From Pseudomonas mendocina (lineage in GTDB: Bacteria > Pseudomonadota > Gammaproteobacteria > Pseudomonadales > Pseudomonadaceae): 64,000 bases of DNA. The notes under the pieces are model-generated. The model ran no database searches and had not been told where the DNA came from. It saw nothing but the letters and a program-made list of their open reading frames with translations. Where the stretch lies: positions 3,224,001-3,288,000 of the forward strand of contig NZ_CP027657.1 of the NCBI RefSeq assembly GCF_003008615.1, given 5' to 3'. Below are positions 53,549 to 62,590 of this stretch, piece after piece. Within the stretch, counting starts at the first letter, position 1. Each line of letters begins with the position of its first letter. Made by a program: the position numbers and the translations under genes.

Positions 53549-55244
53549 AGTCCAGGGTTGCTGCGTGTCGTCCGGCAATGTAGCCAAATGTCATGGCCGG
53601 CCCCAGGTTGATCCCGCCGGACGGGTAATGACCGCCCAGTGGGCTGGCCATGTCGGTGCCTGCGGCATAAAGACCGATAATTGCTTGGCCGCCATCGTCC
53701 AGCACGCGGGCATGGCCGTCTGTACGCAGCCCGGCAAAGGTGCCGAAGCAGCCCGGTTGTACCTTCACCGCGTAGAACGGGCCGTGCTCGATGGGCGCGA
53801 CGCAGGGGTTCGGGCCCTTGTGGTTGGCGTCGCCGCTGCGGCGGTTGAACGGTGTGCTGCCGCGCCCGAACTGCGGGTCTTCGCCCTGGCGTGCATGACG
53901 GTTGAACTCGGTGACGGTAAGGGCAAGGCCCGCCGGGTCGATGCCGCAGACCGCGGCCAGCTCTTCCAGCGTGTTGCCGCGCTTCAGGTAGCCGTTACGG
54001 ATATGCGGCCACAGCGGCACTGGTGCCGGGCGCGCGAAGCCCAGGCCATAGCGACGCTGGAAGCGGTGGTCGCAGATCAGCCAGGAGCAGGCCTCCTGAT
54101 CCTCGGGAATGGCCTTGAGCATGGCGTCGACATAGTCGTAGTAGCCGCCGGCTTCGTTGACGAAGCGCTGGCCGTTTTGCAGCACGCCGATGATGCCGGG
54201 CTTGCCGCGGTCGATGATATGCGGGAAGTGGCCGACGCTGCCGTCAGGGTAGGGCACCTTCGATACAGGCGCCCAGGCCACGGGGGAGCGCAGGTCGTCA
54301 GCGACCCGGCCACCCGCTGTTTCGCCCAGGCGCAGGCCGTCACCTGAACAAGACGCGGGCGGCAGGGCGAGGTTGTCGTGACCGCTGGCATCACGCGGGA
54401 ACATCGCCTTGCGTCGCAGCGGGTCGTTGGGGAAGCCGCCAGCGGCCAGCACCACGGCTTTGGCGCGGATGGTCAGCTCCTTGCCGGCGTGCTGCACCAC
54501 GGCACCGCGCACGATGCCGTCCTCGACGATCAGGCGCTGCGCTGGCGTGGATTCCATCAGTTGTACGCCAAGATCCTGCGCCGAGCGGGCCAGGCGTGCG
54601 ATCAGTGCCACGCCGTTGACCAGATGCATGGCGCGGCCATAGCGGGCCAGGTGGTAAAGGTGTGTGGTGAAACGGCGGATCACATGCAGCAACGCCTTGG
54701 GCGAGCGCGTCATGTTGAGGAAGGCGGCGAGATCCGCCCCCGCCATGATCGGCATGCCCATGAAGGAGGTTTCGCGCATGGTCTTGCGCAGTCGCGGCAG
54801 CAGGTCGAGCACTTCGTGACCGTCGTACGGGGCGGCGATCACCTGGTGGCCTCCGGTTGCAGCTCCGGGCGTATCGCCGTGCATGTCGGGGATGCCATTG
54901 CCGTCGACGAACTGCAGCGCTGTGTGCTGCTCGAAGAACGCCACCATGTCCGGGCAGTTTTCCAGGAAGGCATCGATCAGTTCGGGACGGTAGTGCTCAC
55001 CCAGCTCGTTGCGCAGGTAGGTACGCGGCTGTTCGAGGTCTTCCACGATGCCGGCGCGTTTGGCCAGCGGATTGCGCGGGACCCACATCCAGCCGCCGGA
55101 CCAGGCGGTGGCTCCGCCCAGTACGGGTTCTTTCTCTACCAGGATCACCCGTCGACCCAGGTGGGCGGCGCTGACGGCGGCGGCCAGCCCGGCAGCGCCG
55201 GAGCCCACCACCAGCAGGTCGCAGTCGAGGTCGGTGTGAGGCAT
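53547..55244 (-). CDS. FAD-dependent dehydrogenase, 3-ketosteroid dehydrogenase/fumarate reductase-like
   Basis: A 565-residue flavoprotein: N-terminal GSGAAGLAAAVSAAHLG dinucleotide fold, a C-terminal FAD loop GLYAAGTDMASPLGGHYPSGGINLG and a central substrate cap. Sequence and length fit the KstD/fumarate-reductase flavoprotein superfamily, which desaturates a carbon next to a carbonyl group. With a carboxylate transporter and IclR regulator in the neighbourhood, a cyclic or aromatic-precursor acid is more likely than a steroid (inference). A palindrome TGGAACTTGGTTCCA lies 30 bases before the start. Confidence 0.82.
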   Translation of the reverse strand: MPHTDLDCDLLVVGSGAAGLAAAVSAAHLGRRVILVEKEPVLGGATAWSGGWMWVPRNPLAKRAGIVEDLEQPRTYLRNELGEHYRPELIDAFLENCPDMVAFFEQHTALQFVDGNGIPDMHGDTPGAATGGHQVIAAPYDGHEVLDLLPRLRKTMRETSFMGMPIMAGADLAAFLNMTRSPKALLHVIRRFTTHLYHLARYGRAMHLVNGVALIARLARSAQDLGVQLMESTPAQRLIVEDGIVRGAVVQHAGKELTIRAKAVVLAAGGFPNDPLRRKAMFPRDASGHDNLALPPASCSGDGLRLGETAGGRVADDLRSPVAWAPVSKVPYPDGSVGHFPHIIDRGKPGIIGVLQNGQRFVNEAGGYYDYVDAMLKAIPEDQEACSWLICDHRFQRRYGLGFARPAPVPLWPHIRNGYLKRGNTLEELAAVCGIDPAGLALTVTEFNRHARQGEDPQFGRGSTPFNRRSGDANHKGPNPCVAPIEHGPFYAVKVQPGCFGTFAGLRTDGHARVLDDGGQAIIGLYAAGTDMASPLGGHYPSGGINLGPAMTFGYIAGRHAATLD

Positions 55245-55273
55245 GGCAGTGTCTCCGAGTACTTTTAATTTAT

Positions 55274-55288
55274 TGGAACTTGGTTCCA
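55274..55288. promoter_or_regulatory. IclR-type operator before the flavoprotein gene
   Basis: TGGAAC-TTG-GTTCCA is a perfect 15-bp palindrome with IclR/KdgR-like geometry. A near-identical box (TGGAACTGAGTTCTA) stands before the Gfo/Idh gene at 63563-63577. The IclR protein encoded at 62591 is the likely binder. Confidence 0.6.
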
Positions 55289-55390
55289 GATTTTATTGAT
55301 AAGTTGGCTGAAGGCCAAGCGGGAAAAAACTCGGATGCTTGGATGTCGTGCGTTTAGCGGTCAGTCGGCACTGATCGGCGGCTGCCAGCG

Positions 55391-55419
55391 CCGTATCTCG
55401 GCCGTCGACCGAGATACGG
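55391..55419 (-). terminator. Hairpin downstream of the chemoreceptor gene
   Basis: Perfect 11-bp stem CCGTATCTCGG / CCGAGATACGG with a 7-base loop, starting 17 bases after the chemoreceptor stop. There is no T-run, so termination strength is unclear. Confidence 0.5.
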
Positions 55420-55435
55420 TGTGGGTGAGGCGACC

Positions 55436-57370
55436 TCAGGTGCGAAAGCGGCCGATCTGCATCTGCAACTCGCCACCCAGCCTGGCCAGCTCGGCGCTGG
55501 ACAGTGCGGTCTGTTCGGTGGCACTGGCACTCTGTTCGCTGATGCCGCGTACATTGTCCAGGCTGCGATTGATCTCCATCGCGACCGCGCTCTGCTGCTC
55601 CGCGGCACTGGCGATCTGCTGGTTCATCTGTTCGATGAGCGCCACCGCCTGGTTGATCTGGCCCAGCGTCTGGCCGGCGACTTCGACGCCTGCCACGGCG
55701 CTCTGGCTCAATTGCTGGCTGGCCTGAGTTTGCGCCACGGCCTGCTGCACGCGTTGTTGCAGACGCTCGATCAGCGCTTCGATTTCGCTGGTGGAATCCT
55801 GGGTTCGGCGTGCCAGCCCACGGACTTCGTCGGCCACCACGGCAAAGCCACGGCCCTGCTCACCCGCTCGTGCGGCTTCGATGGCGGCGTTCAGCGCGAG
55901 CAGATTAGTCTGTTCGGCTACCGACTTGATCACGTCGAGGACGCTGCCGATGCGTTGGCTTTCCTTGTGCACCTGATCGACGGTCTCTTCGGTGCGCATC
56001 ACTTCCTTGGCCAGGTGTTCGATCTGTCCGATCACTTCGCGCACCAGGCGGTCACCGTCGCGTGCCTGTCGCTCGGCTTGCTGCGCTGCTTGCGATGCCT
56101 GTTCGGCGTCGCCGGCCACCTGTTGCACGCTGCCGACCATCTGCTGCATGGCGCAGGCGGTCTGGCTGGACTCCTGGCTTTGCTCCTTCACGCCTGCACG
56201 GGTCTGCTCGCTGACCGCTGAAAGTTCTTCGGCCGCTGCGGCGATCTGGCTGGCGCTGCCACCGATCTGGCCGATCAGCTCACGCAGGCTGTCGCGCATT
56301 TCCTGCAGGGCGGCCAGGAGCAAGCCGACTTCATCGCGACGCAGTGGCAGGCGTGCGCCATTGAGATCTCCGGAGGCAACCTGCTGGGCCAACTGCAGAC
56401 AGTCGCGCAGCGGCGTGACGATCATCCGGCGGATCAGCCAGCTGGCCAGGAAACCCAGCAACAGGGCGATCACGGTCAGCAGGGCCAGGCCTTGCAGCGA
56501 CCGTTCGTTCTGCTGGTGCATGTCCGTCTGTTGCTGGCGCAGCAGCTCCTCGCCTTGCAGCAGCATACGCTGCGCCAATTCGGCGAGTTCGATGCCGCTC
56601 TGTTGCTCGGCCTCCAGGCTACGGCGGTAGTAATTGAACGACTCGCGGTAGCTATCCAGCGCCCGTAGCGCTTCGTCGAGCGATGCCTGCTGCAGTGAGG
56701 GCAACTGGGATCGAAGTTGTTGCGCGGTTGCCGTCATGGCATCGAGGCGTTCCTGCCAGAGGCTGGCCTGCTCGGCTGTGCCGTACTGAATGAACTGGCT
56801 TTCCGCCAGACGCAGGCGCAACAGATCACGGGCCAACTGGTTGGCGGTCTCCGCCTGGGTGACGCTGTCGTCGGAGCGATTCTCGCCCTCGAACAACTGG
56901 TCGCGGATCGAATTCAGTTGATCCTGGGCGACCATTTCGAACTGGATCAAGGCTTCCTCGGCACGTATCGCCATGCCGGTCTGGGTGGAGGCAGCCTTCG
57001 CTTGGGTCTGCCGCAGATGCTCGAAGCGCTGCAGGTAGGCGTCGTTGCCGCTGCGCAGAGTATCCAGTTGCTCGCGGCCATCCGCGAGGCGATCCAACTG
57101 CTCGGCAATGATGGCGTGCTGAGCCGTGACCTTGTTATGCAGGCCGGTCTGCGGCGCGAGCAGGTGATCCTTTTCCAGCAGGCGCAGTTGCAGGATCTGC
57201 TGTTGCAACAGGGTGACCTGACTGGAGTGCTCGGCGTGCCGGAGGATATCGCTGGCTGTGCGCCAACCGCCCAGGGCGACCGCCAGGGTCAGCAGCATGA
57301 CCAGGGAAAAGCCCAGCAGGAGCTTGTGGCCGACCTTGAGGTCGGCAGTGCGTTCGATAATCCAGCGCAT
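55436..57370 (-). CDS. Methyl-accepting chemotaxis protein with large helical periplasmic domain
   Basis: A 644-residue chemoreceptor. A membrane helix (about 17-37), a long helical periplasmic region of some 250 residues (about 40-290), a second helix (about 292-312), HAMP, and a signalling domain with the conserved tip [32 protein letters not shown]. Size and helical content suggest an HBM (helical bimodular) sensor as in McpS, which detects organic acids. ATG 57370 follows GAGGAA. Its place beside a carboxylate transporter suggests it senses the same compound. Confidence 0.9.
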   Translation of the reverse strand: MRWIIERTADLKVGHKLLLGFSLVMLLTLAVALGGWRTASDILRHAEHSSQVTLLQQQILQLRLLEKDHLLAPQTGLHNKVTAQHAIIAEQLDRLADGREQLDTLRSGNDAYLQRFEHLRQTQAKAASTQTGMAIRAEEALIQFEMVAQDQLNSIRDQLFEGENRSDDSVTQAETANQLARDLLRLRLAESQFIQYGTAEQASLWQERLDAMTATAQQLRSQLPSLQQASLDEALRALDSYRESFNYYRRSLEAEQQSGIELAELAQRMLLQGEELLRQQQTDMHQQNERSLQGLALLTVIALLLGFLASWLIRRMIVTPLRDCLQLAQQVASGDLNGARLPLRRDEVGLLLAALQEMRDSLRELIGQIGGSASQIAAAAEELSAVSEQTRAGVKEQSQESSQTACAMQQMVGSVQQVAGDAEQASQAAQQAERQARDGDRLVREVIGQIEHLAKEVMRTEETVDQVHKESQRIGSVLDVIKSVAEQTNLLALNAAIEAARAGEQGRGFAVVADEVRGLARRTQDSTSEIEALIERLQQRVQQAVAQTQASQQLSQSAVAGVEVAGQTLGQINQAVALIEQMNQQIASAAEQQSAVAMEINRSLDNVRGISEQSASATEQTALSSAELARLGGELQMQIGRFRT

Positions 57371-57446
57371 GGTGGTAATTCCTCGAACCGGTTGCACGTG
57401 AGAAGAACGCCAAAGGCGTCGGCCCAGGACGGCACCTAGGGGGGGT

Positions 57447-57472
57447 AAAAAAAGCCCGTCACGAGGACGGGC
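57447..57472 (-). terminator. Intrinsic terminator of the porin/transporter operon
   Basis: Stem GCCCGTC / GACGGGC around a 5-base loop, followed on the minus strand by seven T. Lies about 50 bases after the porin stop codon. Confidence 0.88.
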
Positions 57473-57524
57473 CGAAGGTGCCGTAACACATAGGAGTCAA
57501 TCGGTTAACAATGCCGCTGGGTGC

Positions 57525-58772
57525 TTACAGGATCGACAGCGGATAGTTGAAGATCAGGCGGTTCTCGTGCAGATCGACGCCCACGTCGCGGCGCACGTCG
57601 GAGTTACGCCAGCGGATGCTCAGGTTCTTCAGCGAGCCTTCCTGGATGGTGTAGGCCAGCTCGGATTCGCGGCCCCACTCTTCGGCATCGGTACGGCCGC
57701 CGGTGTGGATGTTGGAGCCACTGACGTAACGGTTCATCAGGGTCAGGCCCGGAATGCCGAGGCCGGCGAAGTTGTAGTCATGGCGAATCTGCCAGGAGCG
57801 TTCTTCCGGGTTGTCGTAGCTGTTGGTGAAACCGTCGTTGACCAGGGTGCCGCCGCTGGCGCCGTCGATACGCATGAACTTGGTATCACCACTGAGCTTC
57901 TGGTAAGCGACCATGAAGGTATTGTTGCCGGTCTTGGCGGTGAGTGCGCCCTGGTAGACCTTGTTGTCCAGCTTGCCGGCCTTGGCCGCGCCTTCTTCCT
58001 TGCCGTTGACGTAGCCGAGGTTGGCGCCCAGCACCCAGTCGCCGACCGGTTGGCTATGGGTCAGTTGCACGTAGCTCTGCTTGTAGACGTCTTCCAGGCG
58101 TGCGTGCCAGACGCCAACCATGGTGTTGTTGCCGTTGAAGCGGTATTCACCACCGGCGAAGTTGAAGTCATCACCCTCTACGCCACCGAAGGACATCTCT
58201 TCGCGGCTGGCATCGTTACGCTGGCTGTTCTTCCAGAACTGACCGCCGTACAGGGTCAGGCCGTCGATCTCGTTGGAGGTCAGTTGTGCGCCCTGGAAGG
58301 TTTGCGGCAGCGAGCGGCCATCGTCGGCACGCAGGATCGGCAGCACGGCGAACCACTCACCGACCTTCAGCTCGGTCTTGGACAGCTTGGCCTTGGCCGC
58401 GACAGCGGTGCGACCGAAGTCATCGGCCTGACGGCCATCGTCATGTACCGGCAGCAGTTGGCTGCCCGGGGTGCCACGACCACCGTCGAGTTTCACCGAG
58501 TACAGGCCGAGCACATCGAGGCCGAAGCCGACGGTGCCTTCGGTGTAGCCGGAACGGGCATCGAGAATGAAGCTCTGTGTCCAGGCGGAGGCTTGGCCCT
58601 GGCCACCCTGGGTCTGGTTGAGGAAGTTGCGGTTGAAGTAGTAATTGCGCAGGCCGAGGGTGACCTTGGCATCTTCGACGAAGCCGGCGGCGTGGACGCT
58701 GCCGACAGGCAGAGCGGCGATGACGGACAGGGCCAGGGCGCTGGGCAGCAGGCGAGTGATGGTGGTTTTCAT
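57525..58772 (-). CDS. OprD-family outer-membrane porin
   Basis: A 415-residue porin with signal peptide (about 1-28, VHAAGF) and OprD features: FVEDAKVTLGLRNYYFNRNF, LDARSGYTEGTVGFGLDVLG, KLSKTELKVGEW. Family members pass small carboxylates or basic amino acids; OpdH, the tricarboxylate member, accompanies tct genes. It closes the tctBAC operon. The leader AGGAAGAAAAACAATG merges the ribosome site with a Crc/Hfq-like A-rich motif. Confidence 0.92.
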   Translation of the reverse strand: MKTTITRLLPSALALSVIAALPVGSVHAAGFVEDAKVTLGLRNYYFNRNFLNQTQGGQGQASAWTQSFILDARSGYTEGTVGFGLDVLGLYSVKLDGGRGTPGSQLLPVHDDGRQADDFGRTAVAAKAKLSKTELKVGEWFAVLPILRADDGRSLPQTFQGAQLTSNEIDGLTLYGGQFWKNSQRNDASREEMSFGGVEGDDFNFAGGEYRFNGNNTMVGVWHARLEDVYKQSYVQLTHSQPVGDWVLGANLGYVNGKEEGAAKAGKLDNKVYQGALTAKTGNNTFMVAYQKLSGDTKFMRIDGASGGTLVNDGFTNSYDNPEERSWQIRHDYNFAGLGIPGLTLMNRYVSGSNIHTGGRTDAEEWGRESELAYTIQEGSLKNLSIRWRNSDVRRDVGVDLHENRLIFNYPLSIL

Positions 58773-58789
58773 TGTTTTTCTTCCTGTGT
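58772..58789 (-). promoter_or_regulatory. Crc/Hfq-type motif over the porin ribosome site
   Basis: On the minus strand AGGAAGAAAAACA directly precedes the ATG; read as ARN triplets (AGG AAG AAA AAC AAT) it fits Hfq distal-face binding. Catabolite control of translation is likely. Confidence 0.5.
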
Positions 58790-58887
58790 TGTCGTTTTTC
58801 AGGGTGCACGACCCCCTCTGCGCAGGCAGATACGCAAAAAGAGGGGGGCGCCGCCGGATTTACCGGCGGGAGTGCTTCAGGCCTGGA

Positions 58888-59889
58888 TCAGGGCTGGGCG
58901 ATGCCGACCGAGTCCGGGGAGATTTCGATGGCCTTGGCCTTGTACATCGACCAGGCGGTAACCGACTGCCAGCGCTTGAGGAAGGCTTCGGCTTCTGCAC
59001 CGCTGAGGTTCAGGCTCTGCGCACCGAAGTTCTTCAAAAAGCCCTGGAACTCGTCGTTACCCACGGCCTTGGCGTAGGCGTCGACCAGCTTCTGCTTGAC
59101 GTCATCCGGCGTGTCCTTGTGCACGAAGGCGCCCCAGAACGGGCCCCACGGCAGGTACTCGGCGATGGCTGGCAGATCCTTGGTGATCGGCTGTACGCCC
59201 GGCAGCTCCGGGGTTTCCTCGGTGGCGAACACAGCCAGGGCTTTGAGCTTGCCGCTGCGTACCAGCTCACGGGCTGCTGCCAGGCTCAACGGCATGAAGT
59301 CGATGTGCTTGCCCATCAGTGCGGTGATGCCGGGGCCGTCGCCGCCGAAGGTCACTTCACGCACTTTCAGCTCGTCCACCGCGTTGATCATCGCGCTGAC
59401 GGTGCTCGGCAGGCCGCCGGCGCCGGTGGAACCCATGCGCAGGGTGTCCGGGTTGGCCTTGGCCGCGGCCAGCAGCTCGCCCATGGTGTTGAACGGCGCG
59501 TCGGCGTTGGCGGCGATCACCACCACGTTCTGGCCGATGATGTTGACCGGGTAGAAGTCGGAGTAGTCGAAGTCGGCCAGTTTCAGCACTTTGTACAGCT
59601 GCGGGTTCTCGGCGCCGAGCAGGATGGCGTAGCCGTTGGGGCGCTGCTGCATGACGTAGGAGCTGCCGATCACGGCGGTGCCGCCCGGACGGTTGTTGAG
59701 GATGAACTTGCCGCCCAGTTCTTTCTCCACGTACGGAGTCAGGCTGCGCATCACGTTATCGGTGGCACCACCGGCACCCCAGGGGATGACCGCCTGGATG
59801 CTGCGCTCGGGGTATTCGGCATGGGCTGGCAGGGCCATGGTCAGCGCACTAAGGCCGAAGGCGGCGCCGGTCAGAAGGGATTTGAACAT
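58888..59889 (-). CDS. tctC: Tripartite tricarboxylate transporter, periplasmic receptor TctC
   Basis: A 333-residue Bug/TctC-type receptor with signal peptide (about 1-24, PAHAEYP). It opens with YPERSIQAVIPWGAGGATDNVMR and has NRPGGTAVIGSSYV, both family hallmarks. It captures a carboxylate in the periplasm for TctAB. The leader on the minus strand carries CACAACAACAA (59906-59916), an exact AANAANAA Crc/Hfq motif. Gene order tctB-tctA-tctC-porin on the minus strand. Confidence 0.93.
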   Translation of the reverse strand: MFKSLLTGAAFGLSALTMALPAHAEYPERSIQAVIPWGAGGATDNVMRSLTPYVEKELGGKFILNNRPGGTAVIGSSYVMQQRPNGYAILLGAENPQLYKVLKLADFDYSDFYPVNIIGQNVVVIAANADAPFNTMGELLAAAKANPDTLRMGSTGAGGLPSTVSAMINAVDELKVREVTFGGDGPGITALMGKHIDFMPLSLAAARELVRSGKLKALAVFATEETPELPGVQPITKDLPAIAEYLPWGPFWGAFVHKDTPDDVKQKLVDAYAKAVGNDEFQGFLKNFGAQSLNLSGAEAEAFLKRWQSVTAWSMYKAKAIEISPDSVGIAQP

Positions 59890-59905
59890 CTGGACTCTCC
59901 ATCGC

Positions 59906-59916
59906 TTGTTGTTGTG
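59906..59916 (-). promoter_or_regulatory. Crc/Hfq-type motif before tctC
   Basis: Minus-strand CACAACAACAA precedes the GGAGAG ribosome site of tctC. It is the clearest AANAANAA match in the window. Confidence 0.55.
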
Positions 59917-60033
59917 AGCCCCTGTCGAGGTCGGGGCACACCTTTATGATCCTGTCCACGATCCGTTGCGCGTCTTCCCGCCGAGGCAGGTTGCAGCCCG
60001 TGGGGTCGTGAACAGGCGCGTCTTGCCTCGTTG

Positions 60034-61548
60034 TCAGCCGCGCGCGGAGGCGGGGCTGAACTTGCTCTTGATCTTCTTCAGCAGTGGCGTATTGCCCAGC
60101 AGGATCAGCACCACGGCGCTGGTCAGGATCAGCGACAGCGGGCTGGTGACCAGTCCCTGCAGCAACTCCACCGGGTTGTCACCGGCCGAGGACATGGCCT
60201 GGCGGTACGAGGTGTCCATCAGCGGGCCGAGGATGGCGCCGAGGATGATCGGACCCATCTGGAAACCGAATATCTTCAGGATGTAGCCGAGCAGGCCGAA
60301 GCCGAGCATCCAGTACACCTCGGTCATGCTGCTGTTGATCGAGTAGGTGCCGACCACGCAGAGCACCAGGATCAGCGGGATCAGCACAGCCTTGGGCATC
60401 TCGACGAACTTGGCGAAGAGCTTGATGCCCATCAGGCCGAAGATCAGCAGGAAGATGTTGGCCAGCAGCAGGTTGCCTACGGTGAAGTAGAAGATGTGCG
60501 GGTTTTCCACCATCAGCATCGGGCCGGGGTTCAGGCCGTGGATCACCAGTGCACCGATGATCACTGCGGTCACCGCGTCACCCGGCATGCCGAGGGTCAG
60601 CATCGGCACATAGGCACCACCGACGGCTGCGCTGTTGGCGGTTTCCGGGGCTACCAGGCCTTCATAGGCGCCCTGGCCGAACGGCTTGGTCGGATTCTTC
60701 ACGGTGCGCTTGGCATGGTCGTAGGCCATCAGTGCGGCGATGTCGCCGCCGACGCCTGGCAGTACGCCGACCAGTACGCCGATGATCGAGGTGCGGATCG
60801 ACAGCGGCAGGAACTTCAGCATCATGGCGAAGGAGGGAATGATCTTGTCTACGACCTGGCGGGTCACCGGAGTTTCCAGGTTGTGCAACTGGTAGAACAG
60901 CTCGGCGACGCCGAACAGGCCGATCATCAGCACCACATAATGAATGCCGCCCATCAGCTCGACCTGACCGAGGGTGAAGCGACCTTCGGCGGTCACCGGA
61001 TCCATGCCCACCAGACCGATCACCGCGCCCAGCGCGGCGGCGAAGATGCCCTTGGCCAGCGAACCTTCGGCGAGGCTGCCGACCAGCAGCAGGCCGATGG
61101 CGGCCACCAGGAAGTAGTCGCGCGGGGCGAACTTCAGCGCCAGGTCACCGATCACCGGGGCCGCGCTGGCCAGTACGATGGTGCCGACGATGCCGCCGAC
61201 CACCGACATTACGGTAGTCAGTCCAATGGCACGTCCTGCTTCGCCCTGCTGCGCCAGCGGGTAGCCGTCGAACGACGTCGCAACCGAAGAGGGGCCTCCA
61301 GGGATGTTCAGTAGGATGGCGCTGCGGGAGCCACCATAGACACCGCCGATGAAGATGCCGACGATCAGCGCCAGGGCATCGTTGACGTCCCAGGAGAAGG
61401 TGAAGGACACCAGAATGGACACCGCCATGGTCACCGACAGGCCCGGAATGGCGCCGATATAGATACCGGCGAAGGTGCCCAGCGCCGTCAGCATCAACAG
61501 CTGCGGGTCAGTCCATGCCATCAGCAGGTAGGAAAAGTTGTCGCTCAT
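60034..61548 (-). CDS. tctA: Tripartite tricarboxylate transporter, large membrane subunit TctA
   Basis: A 504-residue membrane protein with about 11-12 helices. The two TctA signature stretches are visible: GAIPGLSVTMAVSILVSFTF and GVLPGVGGDIAALMAYDHAKR, the conserved re-entrant motifs. It uses the ion gradient for uptake. The start at 61548 (MSDNFSYLLMAW) is preferred over a longer frame that runs through tctB in the wrong register. Confidence 0.95.
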   Translation of the reverse strand: MSDNFSYLLMAWTDPQLLMLTALGTFAGIYIGAIPGLSVTMAVSILVSFTFSWDVNDALALIVGIFIGGVYGGSRSAILLNIPGGPSSVATSFDGYPLAQQGEAGRAIGLTTVMSVVGGIVGTIVLASAAPVIGDLALKFAPRDYFLVAAIGLLLVGSLAEGSLAKGIFAAALGAVIGLVGMDPVTAEGRFTLGQVELMGGIHYVVLMIGLFGVAELFYQLHNLETPVTRQVVDKIIPSFAMMLKFLPLSIRTSIIGVLVGVLPGVGGDIAALMAYDHAKRTVKNPTKPFGQGAYEGLVAPETANSAAVGGAYVPMLTLGMPGDAVTAVIIGALVIHGLNPGPMLMVENPHIFYFTVGNLLLANIFLLIFGLMGIKLFAKFVEMPKAVLIPLILVLCVVGTYSINSSMTEVYWMLGFGLLGYILKIFGFQMGPIILGAILGPLMDTSYRQAMSSAGDNPVELLQGLVTSPLSLILTSAVVLILLGNTPLLKKIKSKFSPASARG

Positions 61549-61561
61549 CTCGGGTGCCTCG

Positions 61562-62032
61562 TTATGGCAGGTAAACGCTGAAAGCCAGGGTGAACAGCAG
61601 GTAGATGACTGCCAGCAGCATCGCTGCCGCCAGTACCGCGCCCGCGACCCTGCCATTGCGCAGGTAGACGATCGAAAGCACCAGGAACACGAAGGTGCTG
61701 ACGTAGAAGCTGGCCCACTGAATGGCTGCCAGGTAGATCACGGCCAGTCCGAGGAAAATCAGGGTACGTCTCGGAAAATGCTCTTTGGCGAACAGGCGAG
61801 CCGAGTCCAGCCAGCCGTTGCTGTCGGGCTTGGCCTTGCCGATCAGCTCTAAGCCGATCTTGATCACCGAGAGCAGCATGATCAGGCCGACACCTAACGG
61901 GAAGGCGCCTGGCGAGTTGACCGAGGAAAAACCGGCAATGTCGTAGGCCAGGTAGAGGATGGCCAGGGTGAAGACCAGCAGCATTGCGCAAAAGGTGCGC
62001 TCGCCGACCAGCATTTTTTCTGTCTTGTTCAT
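61562..62032 (-). CDS. tctB: Tripartite tricarboxylate transporter, small membrane subunit TctB
   Basis: A 156-residue protein with four hydrophobic helices (about 13-30, 40-62, 88-106, 120-150) and the family phrase SPGAFPLGVGLIMLLSVIKIG. It partners TctA, whose gene starts 13 bases later. Confidence 0.92.
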   Translation of the reverse strand: MNKTEKMLVGERTFCAMLLVFTLAILYLAYDIAGFSSVNSPGAFPLGVGLIMLLSVIKIGLELIGKAKPDSNGWLDSARLFAKEHFPRRTLIFLGLAVIYLAAIQWASFYVSTFVFLVLSIVYLRNGRVAGAVLAAAMLLAVIYLLFTLAFSVYLP

Positions 62033-62075
62033 TGTCGCTCCGACAGGTGAGGAAACCGACGGGTCAGTGTCGTCG

Positions 62076-62291
62076 TCAGGCCGCGCGAGCGGACTGCAAT
62101 CGTGGGGTCAGGATGGAGACGAGGTACGACCAGAGGCTGAGGTGTTCGCTGTCGGTGCGGGTCGCCAGCATGGGCAGGGCGATGGGCGACAGGGATGACC
62201 AGTCATCGAGCAGGGGGCTGGATGGGGGGCAGGCAGCGACCTCATGAGGTGCTGGAGTTGCCGGGGCACGCAGGTGCTTGGGCTGTGGCAT
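62076..62291 (-). CDS. Possible small protein at the head of the tct operon
   Basis: A 71-residue frame opening MPQPKHLRAPATPAPHEVAA with AAGAAGG 10-12 bases before its ATG. It is proline-rich at first, then has an amphipathic stretch (LSLWSYLVSILTPRLQ). It lies in the tctB leader in the same direction. No family recognised. It may be a real leader protein or chance. Confidence 0.4.
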   Translation of the reverse strand: MPQPKHLRAPATPAPHEVAACPPSSPLLDDWSSLSPIALPMLATRTDSEHLSLWSYLVSILTPRLQSARAA

Positions 62292-62427
62292 GACAATCGA
62301 CCTTCTTATATTTATTGGCTGCTGAAATGTTCGACGCGCAATGGCACCAGGCAAAAGTGCGCGTCGTCTCAGGCGTGGTCGGAATAGTGAGCCGACCCTC
62401 CCCGCCATTTCAATTCGTTAAACGGAG

Positions 62428-62451
62428 TTCTGTTCGATAACCGAACAAGAA
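62428..62451. promoter_or_regulatory. Palindrome in the tct/IclR divergent promoter
   Basis: GTTCG-ATAAC-CGAAC extends to an imperfect TTCTGTTCG / CGAACAAGAA inverted repeat. It lies between the divergent tct operon and the iclR-type gene, a normal place for an IclR operator, although it differs from the TGGAAC-N3-GTTCCA boxes elsewhere. Confidence 0.5.
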
Positions 62452-62590
62452 CGAACCGGTTAGTACATTTGCGCTGGCATCGCAGTATGTCGTGTCTAGG
62501 GTCATGCTTCCAGAGGTTGGCGCAGGTTGCTGGCTCGCTTCTGCGCGGCTTTGTCTCTTAGAATCGGCGCAAAATTTTCAGGAACACCTC

